Assembly (NCBI GenBank): GCA_033439265.1
Contig: JAVTVX010000009.1
Span: forward strand, 3,957,609 to 4,021,608
DNA: 64,000 bases
Source of the DNA: Dillenia suffruticosa
Taxonomy: Eukaryota > Streptophyta > Magnoliopsida > Dilleniales > Dilleniaceae
Direction of reading: 5' to 3'
A model generated the notes under the pieces. The model saw nothing but the letters and a program-made list of their open reading frames with translations. It did not search any database and was not told the origin of the DNA. Both the position numbers and the translations under genes were made by a program. This document shows positions 36,406 to 49,440 of the stretch, piece after piece. Position 1 is the stretch's first letter. Each line of letters begins with the position of its first letter.

Positions 36406-38759
36406 GTGGGCACTGGTCACAACTTGGTTAACCATGGCATAGAGCTCCAAATCAGCTCTAAAAGTTGAAAAACAAAAATCTAGAAATTGTGCAGACCTGA
36501 CTTTGCTTTGCAATTTCAATGCTGCTCATGTTCCTAATGTGAATTGCATAAAAAGAGAGCCTGTTGTTCAAGAGGGACACTCATACTTCAGAGGTAAGGC
36601 TTACCAGTTCATGACTATCCTCTCCATACATCTCTAAGCTGCATGTTGTCCCACATTCAATTGTAATTATGAGGTAGGTTTTCATCTCTGAACAACTGAA
36701 AATTATGATGTGCTCAAGTTGCCTTTTAGGTTAAGGAAGATAAGCAGTTCATCTTATGTCACACTTTCCCTAAAAAAAATTATCATAGTATAACCTAGTA
36801 ACTGAGAAATGCAAATGTATAAATTCCTTTTTGTTATTGAAATTTCAGGATTCATTGTGTCCGTGATCACTGTAGAAATGAAATGGCTATTGAAGAGCTG
36901 AGGAAGAGGAATTGTTGGACAACTTTGGACGAGATATTCCAAGCAATGGGCAGTATTTATCTGTGTCATTGACAGAGGCACTAAACTTCTTGTTGCCAAC
37001 GCATACATGGACTCCAGTTGTGCAGTTCTGAAACATCTACCACCAAGTGTAGGACACATTTCTTAAATTTGTTGACAGAGGTATTGAACATTTCCATGAA
37101 TTTTGTTTTCCCTCGTACAGCTAATAATTTTGTTGTTATGTATTTATAACTCAAGACTACTAATATTTGTTTGATTCCTTTAATAGAACAGTAAATTTTT
37201 CACCATGCGCGCAGCATTGCGCCATTGCCTTATTTCCTTGGTCTAGGTAACAAACAAGTTGGAAATACCCCAAAAAAAGCACATTTTTGCTTCTCTGTCT
37301 TTGGCTCGCATCTGCCTCTTCTTGTCATCTTGAGCCATTCATTTCCTTCCCCCTTATAAATGCTTACTTGAAAATACAAGTTATGGAAGTTCAATCGAAT
37401 TAATTTATTAATTCAGGAAAATAGAATTTTGGTATTCACTAAATTATGGAAAATAATTGAGAATAACTTTAAAGTCTATATCTAAAATAGTGGTAATATG
37501 TTGCATATATAACAATATAGCATTAGTGCATTACTAAATGATGGATTAATTTACTATTTTAACTTAGACTTGAAATTTTCAAATTTATCAATTCCATTTA
37601 ATTGCAAAACACATTAATTCAAAATTTAATGGAAAGATTTAATATCGTGATACTAAAAAATTAGTATTTAAATTCTAACATATTAAATATCCAATGCTAA
37701 TAGTGGAATCAAACAATGATGAGTTGGAAAAATAAAATATAGAAAGAGAAAAGAACTACAAGAAGTTGGTATTTCTACAGGCATTGAATGAGAAAATCTA
37801 CATGTAAGATCTCATGGGTCAGCTCAATCGCGGAGTGGAGGCGGGAGGTTGACAACTCGGTCTACCGATCTAGTTTGTGCACTCGGGCGTTACGGCGTGA
37901 ATGAATGAAATGATACCGACGGTCAATTGCTCTTATAAGATATAAGAAATGACAAGATATAAGAAATGACGTTAAATTTTTTAATTAAAATTTTAAATTT
38001 AATATATAATTTAGGTATAAAATAGATTATGTTAGGATGATAATTCTCTAAATAGATCACTATAAATTATAAATCGAATTAATTAAAATATAATTTTAAA
38101 TATCGATTGTCATAATATAAAAAAAATGAATGAATGAAATGGTTTTAGGTTTAAAATTTTTTAATTAATCTCTTGAATTTGATTTTTAAAAATATATTAA
38201 AATAATATGTCTTTAAATTAGATCCTACAATGAACTGAATTAATTAAATAATTCACACACAAATAATCAATTAAAAAAAATTGTAAAATCATAATTCCCA
38301 TTATTCATCCAATCCAATTTACACCAAATTCAAACCCGAAAATTCTATCAATTGGATTCTTAATATTCAGCCACTTTTTAGTTTGATTTTTGAAAGGTAA
38401 TGGAAAAAAATGGCTAATATTAATGGAAAAGCTATATGAGAAAAAAAATAAATATTTAAATTATTATTAGATTGTATGTATTACCTAAAATAAAATTTTA
38501 TGAAATAAGAATTGATGAAAAAAAAATCAATGAGAAAAAATGTAAACATATATTAGACTTTGTGAAAATTAATGTGACTCACCCATTAGAAAACCAAACT
38601 GGAAATATCTCCTAGTTATGTGGTCGCACAAAGACCGAACTGTCAATTGTGAGTTACTCTGTACTCTGTAACTTGAAACCCTAACAATTTGCTAAGCCAA
38701 TTTAACACCAACACGAATCTTTTTGGAAACTGTAATTGAATTGGGATCTTCTATCTCTA
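36406..38759. other. Intergenic DNA after the DYW PPR gene
   Basis: Up to about 37100 this may be a long, partly spliced 3' untranslated region (an intron-like acceptor, TTGAAATTTCAG, near 36838-36849). Beyond it the DNA is AT-rich and no gene is recognised. A G+C-richer patch at about 37800-37930 is followed by a 17-base tandem duplication (37937-37970). Confidence 0.5.
37937..37970. repeat. 17-base tandem duplication
   Basis: Two adjacent, identical 17-base copies (37937-37953 and 37954-37970), of the form AAGATATAAGAAATGAC. Confidence 0.95.
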
Positions 38760-39639
38760 ATGGGGTCGTCTGCAACTATCAATTCGTGCATGTCCTCAGC
38801 TTCAACTTGTGCTCCATCCAGAAAAATACATCGATCCATTTTCTCACAGCTCGTGTATTCCCTAAAGCAACCTTCAATGGTTTCAGCTTCTTTGACATTT
38901 TCCAATGTCTCTGTCACTTGAAACCCCGCAACCCAGTTCAAGGTATGTTCGATTCTAATTGTTTCGTTTTGAATTTGGGGGGTGGTATGGCTTAAATGAA
39001 TATATATTGCAGACGTGATTTCCTTTAGAGGTTTGTGCAACTAAAAATTGGAATATAAAGTTGAAGATTTATGGGTAATGGCTCAAGATATGATCTGGGG
39101 TTCCAATGAGACATTCAATTTCTTGTGATTCTTTTGATTTTGATAGACTCTTTTGTGTGGAATGCCAAAGAACCAGATAACTATAATTCGGAAGAGATTA
39201 TTTTTTAATTAGGTTGGAGGATTTGAAGGAATTATAGACAAATGGCAAACATAAAGAAATCAAAATTGCATTTGAGCCAAAGTACAGCTCGTTGGTATCT
39301 ATGCTGGTATTATTGGATGCTAGTCCACATCAATGTTTTTGGAACAAGTCTACTCACGCCACAGGAATCTGTAAAATATGGATTGTGCAACCGAAAACGT
39401 TATTTGCTTGCAGTCGCAGATGACTAGAATTTGGTTAAAACTCACTTTACAAATCCCCATCAGTAAGTTCATGCTTACTCTTACCTACCACTGCCCCCCA
39501 GAAGCGAAGCCCGCTCTTCTGGTATATGTAATGTAACTAGGAGAAAAAGGAATAAAAAGGTGCGGGGAGATGAGGAGTGAGGACTTTTTAGAACTTTGTA
39601 TCGGGGTATCAGGCAGTGTTTTTTTGGAGAAGGCCCGTT

Positions 39640-39990
39640 CTAGGATGGTAGGAGAAAGCGGGTTGCCAGTTAGAACTAGACAATTAGGATTAGAATTAGA
39701 TGATTGTAATTGGAACATAACAAGCTTTAAAGAAATCCAAGTAAAATTCTTTATTGAGAGAGAAAACAATGATACCATGAAGTGACTGCCACTGCCCTTT
39801 TATACTATTTAAGACATCCTAATTTTAAACAAAAAATTTTTAAATTATTAAAACTTCCTAATAGCTAAATAAAATAGAAAAAGAAATAATAATAGAAACT
39901 TCCTAAATAGAAACCTAAATAAAGATGGAAAATTAATACGAAACTAAAAAAAATAAGAAACTTTCTAATTTCTTGAATTTTTCTGCATCA
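39640..39990 (-). repeat. Left LTR-like repeat of the Ty3-gypsy element
   Basis: A diverged direct copy of 43225-43565 with shared text such as AATTAGGATTAGAATTAGATGA and TTAAATAAAATAG; the exact ends are approximate. Confidence 0.6.
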
Positions 39991-40842
39991 TTCTCTCCCA
40001 AAAAAAAAACTCGTTTTCTGGACTGGACTCGTCTTCATTTTTAAAGGTATAGTTGGAACCTTAGTCAATTTTTTCAATGTAATCCTTCATCTCCACCATG
40101 TGGTTGAGCTCAGTTATCTTTTTCTTTTGACAGACTCCAAAATCTGCCAAGAAGGTATCCAGTTCCACAAGCTCCTTCTTTCTCTCTTGTTTGAAAGCTG
40201 TTTTCTTGACTCTTCTGAGGTGGCAGAAGCTTCAGCAGGCCTTTTCACCACAGGTTCAGATTGTCCTAAAACCTGTGGCTTATTGTCATACTCCTCTTCC
40301 GCATCATCATCACCATCATCAAGAAGATCATCTTTGCTTTCACTCTCTTGATGCTTCTCTGGTCTGAAAGAATGGCAATCTGAACGGCCATGGTTAACAT
40401 TCACCAATGTAACTTCCTTTTTATGCCTTTACGAAATTAATCCTACCAATGCTTTTGACTCTTCCTTGAGAGGATACAAAGAATACCTTGTGTTATCCTT
40501 GTAGGAGTAAGTATTAGGCTTTGTCTTATGATCCATATCATGATCAAATGACCAAGATTTTCTAAGAAGATTATGCCCAACATCACATGAAAACTTAATC
40601 TTCCAAATTACCACCCATAGTGAATTTCACCAAACATCGGGAAGTTATGGTTTTACATACCCCTTCTTTAATCAACCTACTTTTATATGGATGGGGATGT
40701 TTTAACCTAGGAAGCTTAATTTGTCAACAATATCCATACATATGATATTTTCCATGCTTCATCCATTATTGACCAGATCACAAACAACGTGGATATGGAA
40801 AATACTATGCCTCTTTCAATCTTCTTCTCCTTCCTTATTATA

Positions 40843-42600
40843 CAACAATAACAACAACAACAACCGCCAAACCTTTATCCCACCAAGTGGAGTCGGCTCT
40901 ATGGATCCTTTTATACCATTATACTTTATTTCATATCGCATATTCATCTATATGATTGTTTTCTTTATATGACAATAATAATTGTACTTTTATTACACTA
41001 AGTGAGGTTGACAGTATAGATATTTTTACACCATTATACTGTATCTTGTATTATATCTTCATCTATATTTAAATACTTCATATCATGTTTTGTTATCATT
41101 ATCCAAGCCTTCTTAGATCTCCCTTATTATCGATTAATATGAGTACTTGTTATAGTATCGCACCACCTATTGAAGCATCTATCGGTTGCCTATGTACATG
41201 TCCATACCATCTTATCATGTTTCCCTCGATTTTTCTTCGATAGATGCAATCCCGACTTTCTCCTTGATACACTCATTTTTTTTATCTCGTCCATCCTTAT
41301 GTATCTATACATCCACTTTAATGTCCTTATCTTTGCTTATCTCATCTTCTGTTCATGCTTTTGGTTTATTGTCCAACATTCAAACCCATACAATAAAGCA
41401 AGTCTAATTGTCATCTTATAAAACTTCCCTTTTAAATTTTAAAGATACCTTTCGATCATATAGAATATCCGGTGCATTTCTTTATTTCGACTATCTTGCT
41501 TGTATATTTTATATAATACATCTCTGTCAATCCCTCCGTTTTTTTGTAAAATTGATCATAAATACTTAAAACTTTCACTTACAGGTAATTCATCATTTTC
41601 TATTTTAACCATTGTCTCACGGACGCTAGTATTGCTAAAATTATATTTTATATATTCTATCTTTATCCTACTAAGTCTAAATCCTTTCATTTTCAATGTT
41701 TTTCTTCAAGATTTGAGTTTAATATTTACTCCTTCACATATCTCATCTACCAAAAAAATGTCATCTACAAACAACGTGCATAACGGTACGATGTCCTAGA
41801 TGTATTTGGTGAGTTCTCATAACTAGTGTAAAAAGATACGAACTTATCGTTGACCCTTGATATAGCCCTATCTTTATTGGAAACTCTTTGATTAGATCGC
41901 ATGATGTCCTCACTTTTGTCACCACATCCTTGTACATGTCCTTGACTGCTTCTTTACACCATTCTTTTCTAAAATCTTTTGTATAATTTCCCTAAGAACT
42001 GTTGTCATACTCCTTTTTTAGATCGATGAACACCATGTGTAGTTTTGTTTCTTCTCCCTATATTGATCAACCAATTGTCTAAGGATGTTTATGGCTTCCA
42101 TCGTTGATCTTCCAGGCATAAATCTAAATTGATTTTCAGTCATTTTGGTCTCTTTCAATAATTTTCTTTCAATCACTCATTCCCAAAGTTTGATGGTAAG
42201 GCTCATTAGCTTAATACCCCTATAATTTGCATAATTTTATATGTCGCCCTTGTTTTTAAATAAGGGTATTAAAATACTTTCTCTTCATTGATTAGGCATT
42301 TTCTTCATCCTCAATATCATGTTGAATAATTTCGTAAGTCATCCAAGATCCTGTTGGCACTTCCATACCTTTATTGAGATATTATCGGATCCAATCACTT
42401 TCCCATTTTTCATCATTTTTAAAATCTCTTCGACTTCTAAGAGTTGAATACTCTAATAAAAATTCATATTTCTATATTTCTACGACCTACTTAGTTCATC
42501 TAAGCTAGCTTGATCCTCTTGGCCTTCATTACATAGTCGATAAAAATACCTCTTCCTCATTATGTTCATAAAAAATTGGATCTTAACTCTTCATCGAAAA
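40843..42600 (-). mobile_element. RTE-type LINE (non-LTR retrotransposon), degenerate
   Basis: Read on the minus strand, translated segments give reverse-transcriptase text: GSDNISIKVWKCQQDLG (about 42395-42340), NYRGIKLMSLTIKLWE, RFMPGRSTMEAINILRQLV and MVFIDLKKEYD (about 42040-42005). The 3' end is the characteristic RTE end, a (TTG)n tail (seen as CAACAACAAC on the plus strand near 40843-40862) preceded by the conserved CCACTTGGTGGGATAAAGG. Stops are frequent. The 5' end is truncated at about 42600, inside the Ty3-gypsy gag remnant. Confidence 0.85.
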
Positions 42601-43224
42601 CTTTGTTCTTATCAAGAGCGTGTGGTAACCACTCTTCCAATTCACCTCGTGTAGCTTGATTTGCTGGTCCAGCTACATAAAAGGGTTCATGTTCTCAACT
42701 TCCTCCTTTCTCAAGATTGGAAGCTTGGGTTCTTTGTTGTCGCCTTCTGGAGTTTTCATTCAGGCTTATACGGGTTCGTGATGCTGCAAGGCTTGTACAT
42801 CCTGGTTCAAGTCCTCAATCATCCTCCACACCTTGGCCAACTTTGTTTGTCGGGGTTGATTGCCTCCGACTCCACCAACCATCGTTCAGAAAATGGGAGA
42901 AAATATTTTCTGAATTCAGAAAAAGAAGTACCAAAAATTTTCTGAATTTTGAAAAAGAAATTTGAGTTGCATAATCTGAATTTCTGCATTGGAAAATGTC
43001 TGAATCACTGGGAAAAAAAAATCTGCCTGCTTAAATTTAGTCTGAATCGCAAGAAAAAAGCTCAGAAAGGAGTCTGAATTTCCACAGAAAAGAAGTTTCT
43101 GGATTTTGAAAAAAAAAATTCTGCAGAAATGTTCAGAAAAGTTTCTAGATTCGGATAAATAATCATGAATTGCAGAGAAAACAAAATTCCTGTGAAGCTC
43201 TGAAATTACTTGATGCAGATGAAG

Positions 43225-43565
43225 GATTTATGGTAAATAGAACTCAATAATTAGGATTAGGATATGATGATTGTGGTTGGAACAATAACTACCTGTAAAG
43301 AAAATCAAATATATATATATTTTTAAGAGGAAACAATTACCCAGTGACAACTATTGTCCTTTTATGCTCACTGGGACAAATCGTAATTCTAAATCAAAAC
43401 CTTTCTAATTACTTAGAACTTTCTAATCATTAAATAAAATAGAAAATAGAAACAAAAAAATAATGCAAACATCTTAAATAGAAATCTAATTGAAGAAGGT
43501 AAACTAATAGGAAAGTTGAAATAAAAAATTGAAACTTGCTAATTTCTTGAATTTTCCTGCATCCC
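43225..43565 (-). repeat. Right LTR-like repeat of the Ty3-gypsy element
   Basis: Matches 39640-39990 with many substitutions and small indels. It ends close to exon 2 of the hydrolase pseudogene. Confidence 0.6.
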
Positions 43566-44010
43566 CTTTACTTGAAGGATGATTAAATTGCTTATTGATA
43601 TCTTCAATCGGGCTTTTCTTTTTAAAACAATAATTGCTATTTTTTTAAAGGATGCTTATATAATATCATGTGATTGATTCACAGTTCATTTTCTTGTGTC
43701 CTAGACTAGTATTTGGCAATGGAAATACGGAAATAATTTTATCAATATATGTTATGAGGAACATGAAAAGGACAGTGCTAAGCCTTCTAAGCATATTCTT
43801 CTGGTACCAACAATTTCTGATGTTAACACTGTTGAACAATGGAGATTAGTGGCCAAAGATATTGTCCAACGGGTTGGCAAATTTAATTGGTGTGCAACTA
43901 TTGTTGACTCGCCTGGTCTTGGTTACTCTGATAGGCCAAAGCTGGATTATACTGCAGATTTAATGGAGAAGTTCCTTGTTGATCTTGTGAATGCTCCTAA
44001 TAGTCCATAA

Positions 44011-45654
44011 TCCTGCTCAGTTGGGTCAAAGTTCCAATTCCCTGTCAATTGCTTTTTTGATTATTTAACCATGAGGTGCCTATAGGAGTTTCCAAATTAA
44101 TATGCACTTCTATGACAAAAGCCTGCTTTGCTGTGTAATCTGTGAGCTATAGTGTCTTTTTATTTTGTTCTTTTCTATTTTTCTAAGTTCTCAGGCACTT
44201 GGCTTATGGCTAGAACAAACTTTACCCTACACTCTAAAGCATCAAATCATTGCATGCCTTGATAACAAAGTCAAATCTTCAGAAAATGACTCAATAAAAT
44301 TCTCTACTTTCGGACACATCTAAGGTTCCCCTTGTGTGTACATGGCTTGGAGGGGGGGCGGGAGTGGGTCCTGGGAGAGGAAGGTAGCTTTTAAACATAT
44401 GATTCGCCTTTTAGCAGTATGTAAACTTGAGCACGGGCAGAGACTAGGTTGGCATTTTACACTATTAAAATTCGGACCGGCCCATTTTTTAGGTCGGGCC
44501 TTGGTTCTAGGCCCTCTTTAGAAACTCAGCCACACATGGCCCTTTGGTAGGCTTAGGATTATCTCATGATACGGGTAATCCTAATCCATACATCAAAATT
44601 TTGCAAGACATTCATCAATAATTGTCATTTTCCAAAATAATTTTACAAATCCAAATGAGCAAACATGCATTCATTACACAATCAAAGGATCAGTTCAGTT
44701 CGTCCCTATTCAAAACATGCATGCGAAAGTCAGTCTGGTCATTCAAATCAAATCTATAAAATATAAAACAAGTTCATATTTAAAGAATCCAAACCAACTC
44801 AATCAAAGACAGTTCCCAAGTAAACTTTTGATAAATCAATTGGTTTTCGATATACGTATACAAAACCAAACCAAATTTAAGTCCAAAATCAGTAAAAATA
44901 GTATTCAAGATTAGTTACAAAGATTGTCTTTATTTGGGTTCACTAATACCTCAAACTAAAAGAAGATTAATACCCGAAAGGGATTCGACATAACAAGCTT
45001 CTCCGAAATCTGACACTAGACTATCACAAATCTCAATTAGATTTCCTTTATAAAAATGAAAATAGGAGGGGTAAGTATAAACAATTTCTGGTGAGTGATA
45101 TGCATGTTGTATATAAATAATATTTATGTGGTGGATATATCAAATATATATATTTCAAATTATCGTGTCATTCTCAAAATCATTCAATAAAAATAAATTC
45201 CTTATAATGATTTAATATCAATGCATCCAACCAATTTACATTTCCAAACATGAGTTATCCAAAATCATGGTTCCTGATAAAGGTCTATCATGACCTAGAG
45301 CGGGACCGTCAAGAGATTTTAGTGATTCGAATTCACAAATACCTCATTTTTAGTGTTGGATGTGGTGTTTTATTGGTGATATAATCATCCCACGACCTTA
45401 TTTATCATATCTGACTATGAATGCACCGCACGTGTTTGGTTACATCCTATGGTCTACTAACCTCACTACGTCACCTCGTCAGATTGCTCCTTAGAGGGAA
45501 ATGACTAGTCATTTTTTGGGAATGAGGCTCTTTCCACCCAAACCAATCATATATATCATTTTACAAAATTCATCGATTCATTTCATGTGCTATCAATTTA
45601 ATAATTGCTTAATAGTAGTCAATATGACAATATATTTAATATCAATAAATTGTA
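44011..45654. other. Intergenic DNA, no gene recognised
   Basis: It contains a G+C-rich patch at about 44316-44540 (GGGGGGGCGGG and GGCCC-type text) in which nothing is identifiable. About 44540-45600 may be an LTR-type remnant but lacks clear markers. Confidence 0.4.
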
Positions 45655-48010
45655 CATGTGATTAAATTTATTTAAGAAAATATATTCTGACTTGACTAGT
45701 TTTAATTTATATAAAAATTCGATAAAAAGGTTATTTCAATTATATAAGGTTAGGTTTATGGGTGTACTCATTAAAAAAAAAAACCCAAAAACTATTATAT
45801 ATTGATAAAGAAACAAAAACTATATGCATATTAGGATAAATCATTGTTATTCAGTAATCATATTAGATCTGATTAAATTTAATTAAAATCAAATTGAATT
45901 AACAAAGGATAAAATTTTTTTCATGTCTGATTTTTTCAAGCGAACCAATATTTTATTTAAGTGGAATCCCTAACCACGCACCAACCTAGCGTTGGTCCTT
46001 TATATATCAAAAGCAATATTTTTAGCACTATATTAGAATAGATTATTATTATTCAATAATTATATTATATTTGATTAAATTTGATTTAAATCGAATTAAA
46101 TTATCAAATAACAAAACTTTTTCCATGTATGATTTTTTTGTTGGTTGAACCAGGATTTTATTTAAGTGGAATCCATAATCGCATGCCAACTTGACGTTTG
46201 TCCTTTATATATTGAAAGCAGAATTTCAAGCACTCAATTTATGGGAACACTTTCATCAAACCTCGGAGTTGAAATAGATATTCTTTCCTTTTCCATTGTC
46301 TTTTCACTTAAATATTTGTCCAATCTATTCATCTGCATTTCATGTGGCTGAAAAACATGGAACGATACGACATATCGTATCCCTCGATTCACACTTGCTT
46401 AGAAGATGCTATAGAGTAACTTATTTTGGACTATAGAGACTATTACATAGATAGAAGTTCAGGCTATTACAAAGTTCTTTTCATTAGTTGAAAACTCAGC
46501 TAAACAATTTAAGTGTAGATTGGATACTACACTTAATCTAAAAATATATTTAGATACACATTTTAATAATTTAAGAACTGAAAATCAAATTTTAGATGAG
46601 AAATTTCAAAGTTCAGGAAGATAGACAATTTTCCAGTAAGATTGAGATGGTCATTTGTATATGTTCAGGCTATTATATTTCCTTGTGCAATTAAACTTTT
46701 TTAAATTCGAAAGTTGCATATTAAAGGAGGTGTGTAGAGTTACAAATTCAAATATTTAAGGCATTAAAAGCTCAAGGATAAGTTGGAGAAAGATATGGGT
46801 GAATTTAGCTGGTTATTTGATTTTTCATAACAGAAGCACTACCCAGAAGTTATGTTTTTGGAGAGTTTTCAAATTTTCAGCAAGGCTTATCATCTGGATA
46901 AATTCAAATCACTTTGTACAGATATCAAGAGGGATAAACTTCAAATTTGCATTTCTCAGGAAAGTGACCATTCCTTGGCCGGTAACTTTATACCGTTATT
47001 GTAGGTTTTGAAGACTGAAAATTCAAGTTAAAAAGGGAACACATACATCAGAAAAATACATACATTGATAAGAGCAATTTGCAAAAAAATTGGAGTGAAG
47101 AAATTTCTGAAAAAGAAGTGTGCTGCTCTACCATAATTTACTGTCATCTGCAAAATATTTTTCCTACATTTGTGTTCTTGTGTGTTGAGTTTTGTATTGA
47201 AATTTATGAGATAATTTTGGTAAGAGTTGATATCCTACCACTGTTGGACAAAGGCATTTTCATGCTGAGAAGATCATAAGTCAACAGCTTGAGTTGTATT
47301 TTGTAACTTCTCATTATAGTGGAAAACTAGCAACCGGTTAGATCCTGCATTGCTAACTAAAAGAGTGGATATATAAATAAAATCGAACCACTATAAAATT
47401 AGGCTTATTTCTCTATTCTTTGTTTTTATTTTCTATAGCATACTTTTAGAATGATTATAAGATTAATTAGAATATAAGTGGAGTCAGATTAAAAAAAATT
47501 AAAACCAATAAAAAATAATCAATTCAAAACCCCTTCTTGATTGTTGATGTCGATGGGACTAACAAATATAAATATAAAAAATGAATATTATCACTAATTA
47601 CTCCTAATATAAGTCAAAGGTAATCAAAATAAATATGGAAAATGAATATTCTCACTAATTACTCATAATGTTTTTTAATTAAACGTCAAGGTTTTTCCGA
47701 TGATATTTCTTGTGATGTTTTTTTGATATAATTTTTTCCATTGTTCCATCATTTAGTGATGTCTATAAAATTTCAAGATTTGTAAAAATAAAGGAAAATT
47801 TTGAATTTTTGTTGTGTGATATTTTTAGTTCTCAAGGTCTTTGGCAACCTCACAAAAGTTATTGTGAGGTAACTGAGAGGATGGCGTACCCAATCAGCCT
47901 TAATAGGTGCCAAGAGTTTTGGGTACTACACATAGACTAACCCATTGATTGTACATCGAGGCTGAGCAAAAGGAAATATCTTTTGTTTTGCACTCAAAAG
48001 CTAACCTAGT

Positions 48011-48234
48011 ACCAACGGAGGTTGGTTCAACTGGATGTGAGATTGATTTCCTTTAAACATGACCGAGATTCGATTCTCACCGGGAACATCGGGCTCTCAT
48101 GTGTATGGAACGTTCCCCATTGGGAGACCCGTCCTCCGAACAAGAGCCACTGCAGTAGTCGGTCCGGATTAGTCGGGATGAAATCCGGATATCGAACGGT
48201 GTCCAAGACATGGTACCCAAAAAAAGAAAAAAAA
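48011..48234 (+). mobile_element. tRNA-derived SINE inside array unit 1, with target-site duplication
   Basis: Begins ACCAACGGAGGTTGGTTC, with a box B-like block GAGATTCGATTCTC near 48066, and ends in A-rich tail AAAAAAAGAAAAAAAA. It is flanked by identical copies of AAGCTAACCTAGT (47998-48010 and 48235-48247), a target-site duplication. Other array units carry the same site unoccupied (near 52245, 54865 and 58145), confirming the insertion. Confidence 0.85.
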
Positions 48235-49221
48235 AAGCTAACCTAGTTGGTATTTTGGGGACGTGGGGAGGTAGCGTCCCTAATTTTATGTGGTGGTTAG
48301 ATGACATATCACTTCATCCCTAAGGATTGGACGCATTTTCTCTACTGAAAGTGATGAAAGTCAGTATGTTAGTTGTATAATTAATGAAGGTTTCCATTTA
48401 TTTACGAATAGTCAAGTTAATGAAATAAGGTGATATATCTCTTAATTATCTCTCATATTCAAAAATTAGAAATGAAAAAAATTATACTAACAGAGTCATC
48501 TTCTAATAGATTTCCTGCAGACACTCAAACAGTATTAATTAGAAAATAATTTTGGATATCAATCATGAAAGAAAAAATAATCCTCCTTCGTATTTCAATA
48601 TCTATGGCAAGCTTGGTAAGGTAAAGTTTATTTGTTGAATGATATATAATTCGATTATATATCATTCATTAAATTATTAATTTTATCGAGGCATTTGTTA
48701 TTTTTTATAATGCAATTATATAGAATTACCTATTTACGTAATTACAAAGTATCATTTTTTATGTATTTATTTAACTAAAACAAGTTTGTAAATGTAAAAT
48801 AGTCTTTTTAATAGAATTCATAAACGTTAGAACAAACCAAAATAGCATTGAATATATATTTAATTAATATACTTCATAAATATCAATAATATAATAAAAA
48901 TATGCAATTTAACAAATGTAAAAATGAAAACATAATGGCGTCTTACAATGGCCTCTCCTAAGTCATGTATATATATATATCACACACACACACATATGTA
49001 TATTATTATATAAGAAGACTTTAAATTGTAATATGTAATAATAAAAAAGTTGTTAATTTACTTACCAAAATATTATATAAATTTATTTTTCAGTAAAAAG
49101 AGTGAAAAGAGCCTCATTACAGATGCATTGACCTGTTCCACGCTTATTGCTAAGAGGGTGAGTTTATTGTTGCGCAATTAAGATATTCGAATTCTTATAT
49201 CCATCTACATTTTGTTTACAA

Positions 49222-49417
49222 CCCTATTATCTAGTTGGTCGTGAATATCAGTTTTTCTTAAATAAAATCTCGAATTCAAATTTTATGTTTGAAAAAAGAA
49301 ATATTGGGAGAGTTTTACTCTTTAAGAGATCAATTTGATTCAAATCACATTTAATTACACTCAACGTGGTTATCGAATATCGATAATTTATATAAAAAAA
49401 AAATTAGTCACAAATAG
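49222..49417 (+). mobile_element. SINE relic at the end of array unit 1
   Basis: Box A-like CTAGTTGGTCGTGAA and box B-like CTCGAATTCAAATTT, then an A-rich end. Homologous copies lie at about 55872-56056 and 60537-60711, so it was duplicated with the units and is older than the SINE at 48011. Confidence 0.55.
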
Positions 49418-49440
49418 ATATGGTCCGAAAATTATACATG

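Larger units (their letters stand above)
39640..43565 (-). mobile_element. Degenerate Ty3-gypsy LTR element
   Basis: Two direct repeats of about 330 bases (39640-39990 and 43225-43565) both end, read on the plus strand, in TTTCTTGAATTTT.CTGCATC and look like diverged LTRs. Read on the minus strand, the interior holds a gag-like remnant at 43220-42600 (VWRMIEDLNQDVQALQHHE) and a retropepsin/gag-pol-junction-like segment at about 40614-40429 (HNLLRKSWSFDHDMDH). Most of pol is missing, and the interior is split by the LINE at 40843-42600. It lies in the intron of the hydrolase pseudogene. Confidence 0.7.
38760..44010 (+). pseudogene. Alpha/beta-hydrolase-like gene (At1g74640 type), broken
   Basis: Exon 1 is 38760-38942 (MGSSATINSCMSSASTC, ending NPATQFK, with a good donor AAG|GTATGT), and exon 2 is 43705-44010 (TSIWQWKYGNNFINIC, then ILLVPTISDVNTVEQWRLV, DIVQRVGKFNW and GLGYSDRP). 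These blocks resemble the N-terminal part of the plastid alpha/beta-hydrolase family that I associate with At1g74640. Lesions: an in-frame TGA at 38919-38921 in exon 1, best explained as CGA to TGA; and a stop at 44008-44010 immediately after VNAPNSP, where the family normally continues for a long domain with the catalytic region. No later exon is seen. The 4.8-kb intron carries the nested retroelements listed below. The family assignment is from memory, so it is probable but not certain. Confidence 0.7.
45655..49440 (+). repeat. Array unit 1 (about 3.8 kb)
   Basis: First of about six homologous non-coding units. Landmarks in order: the block GGTTAGGTTTATGGGTGTAC near 45748; two direct sub-repeats of about 200 bases (45831-46029 and 46030-46236), each with a CTTTATATAT box; a hairpin of the type ACCTCACAA...TTGTGAGGT at 47845-47874; GCACTCAAAAGCTAACCTAGT near 47990 (split here by a SINE); an AT/CA microsatellite at 48963-48994; GTAAAAAGAGTGAAAAGAGCC at 49093; and a SINE relic at about 49222-49417. 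No conserved reading frame survives comparison between units. Confidence 0.75.
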
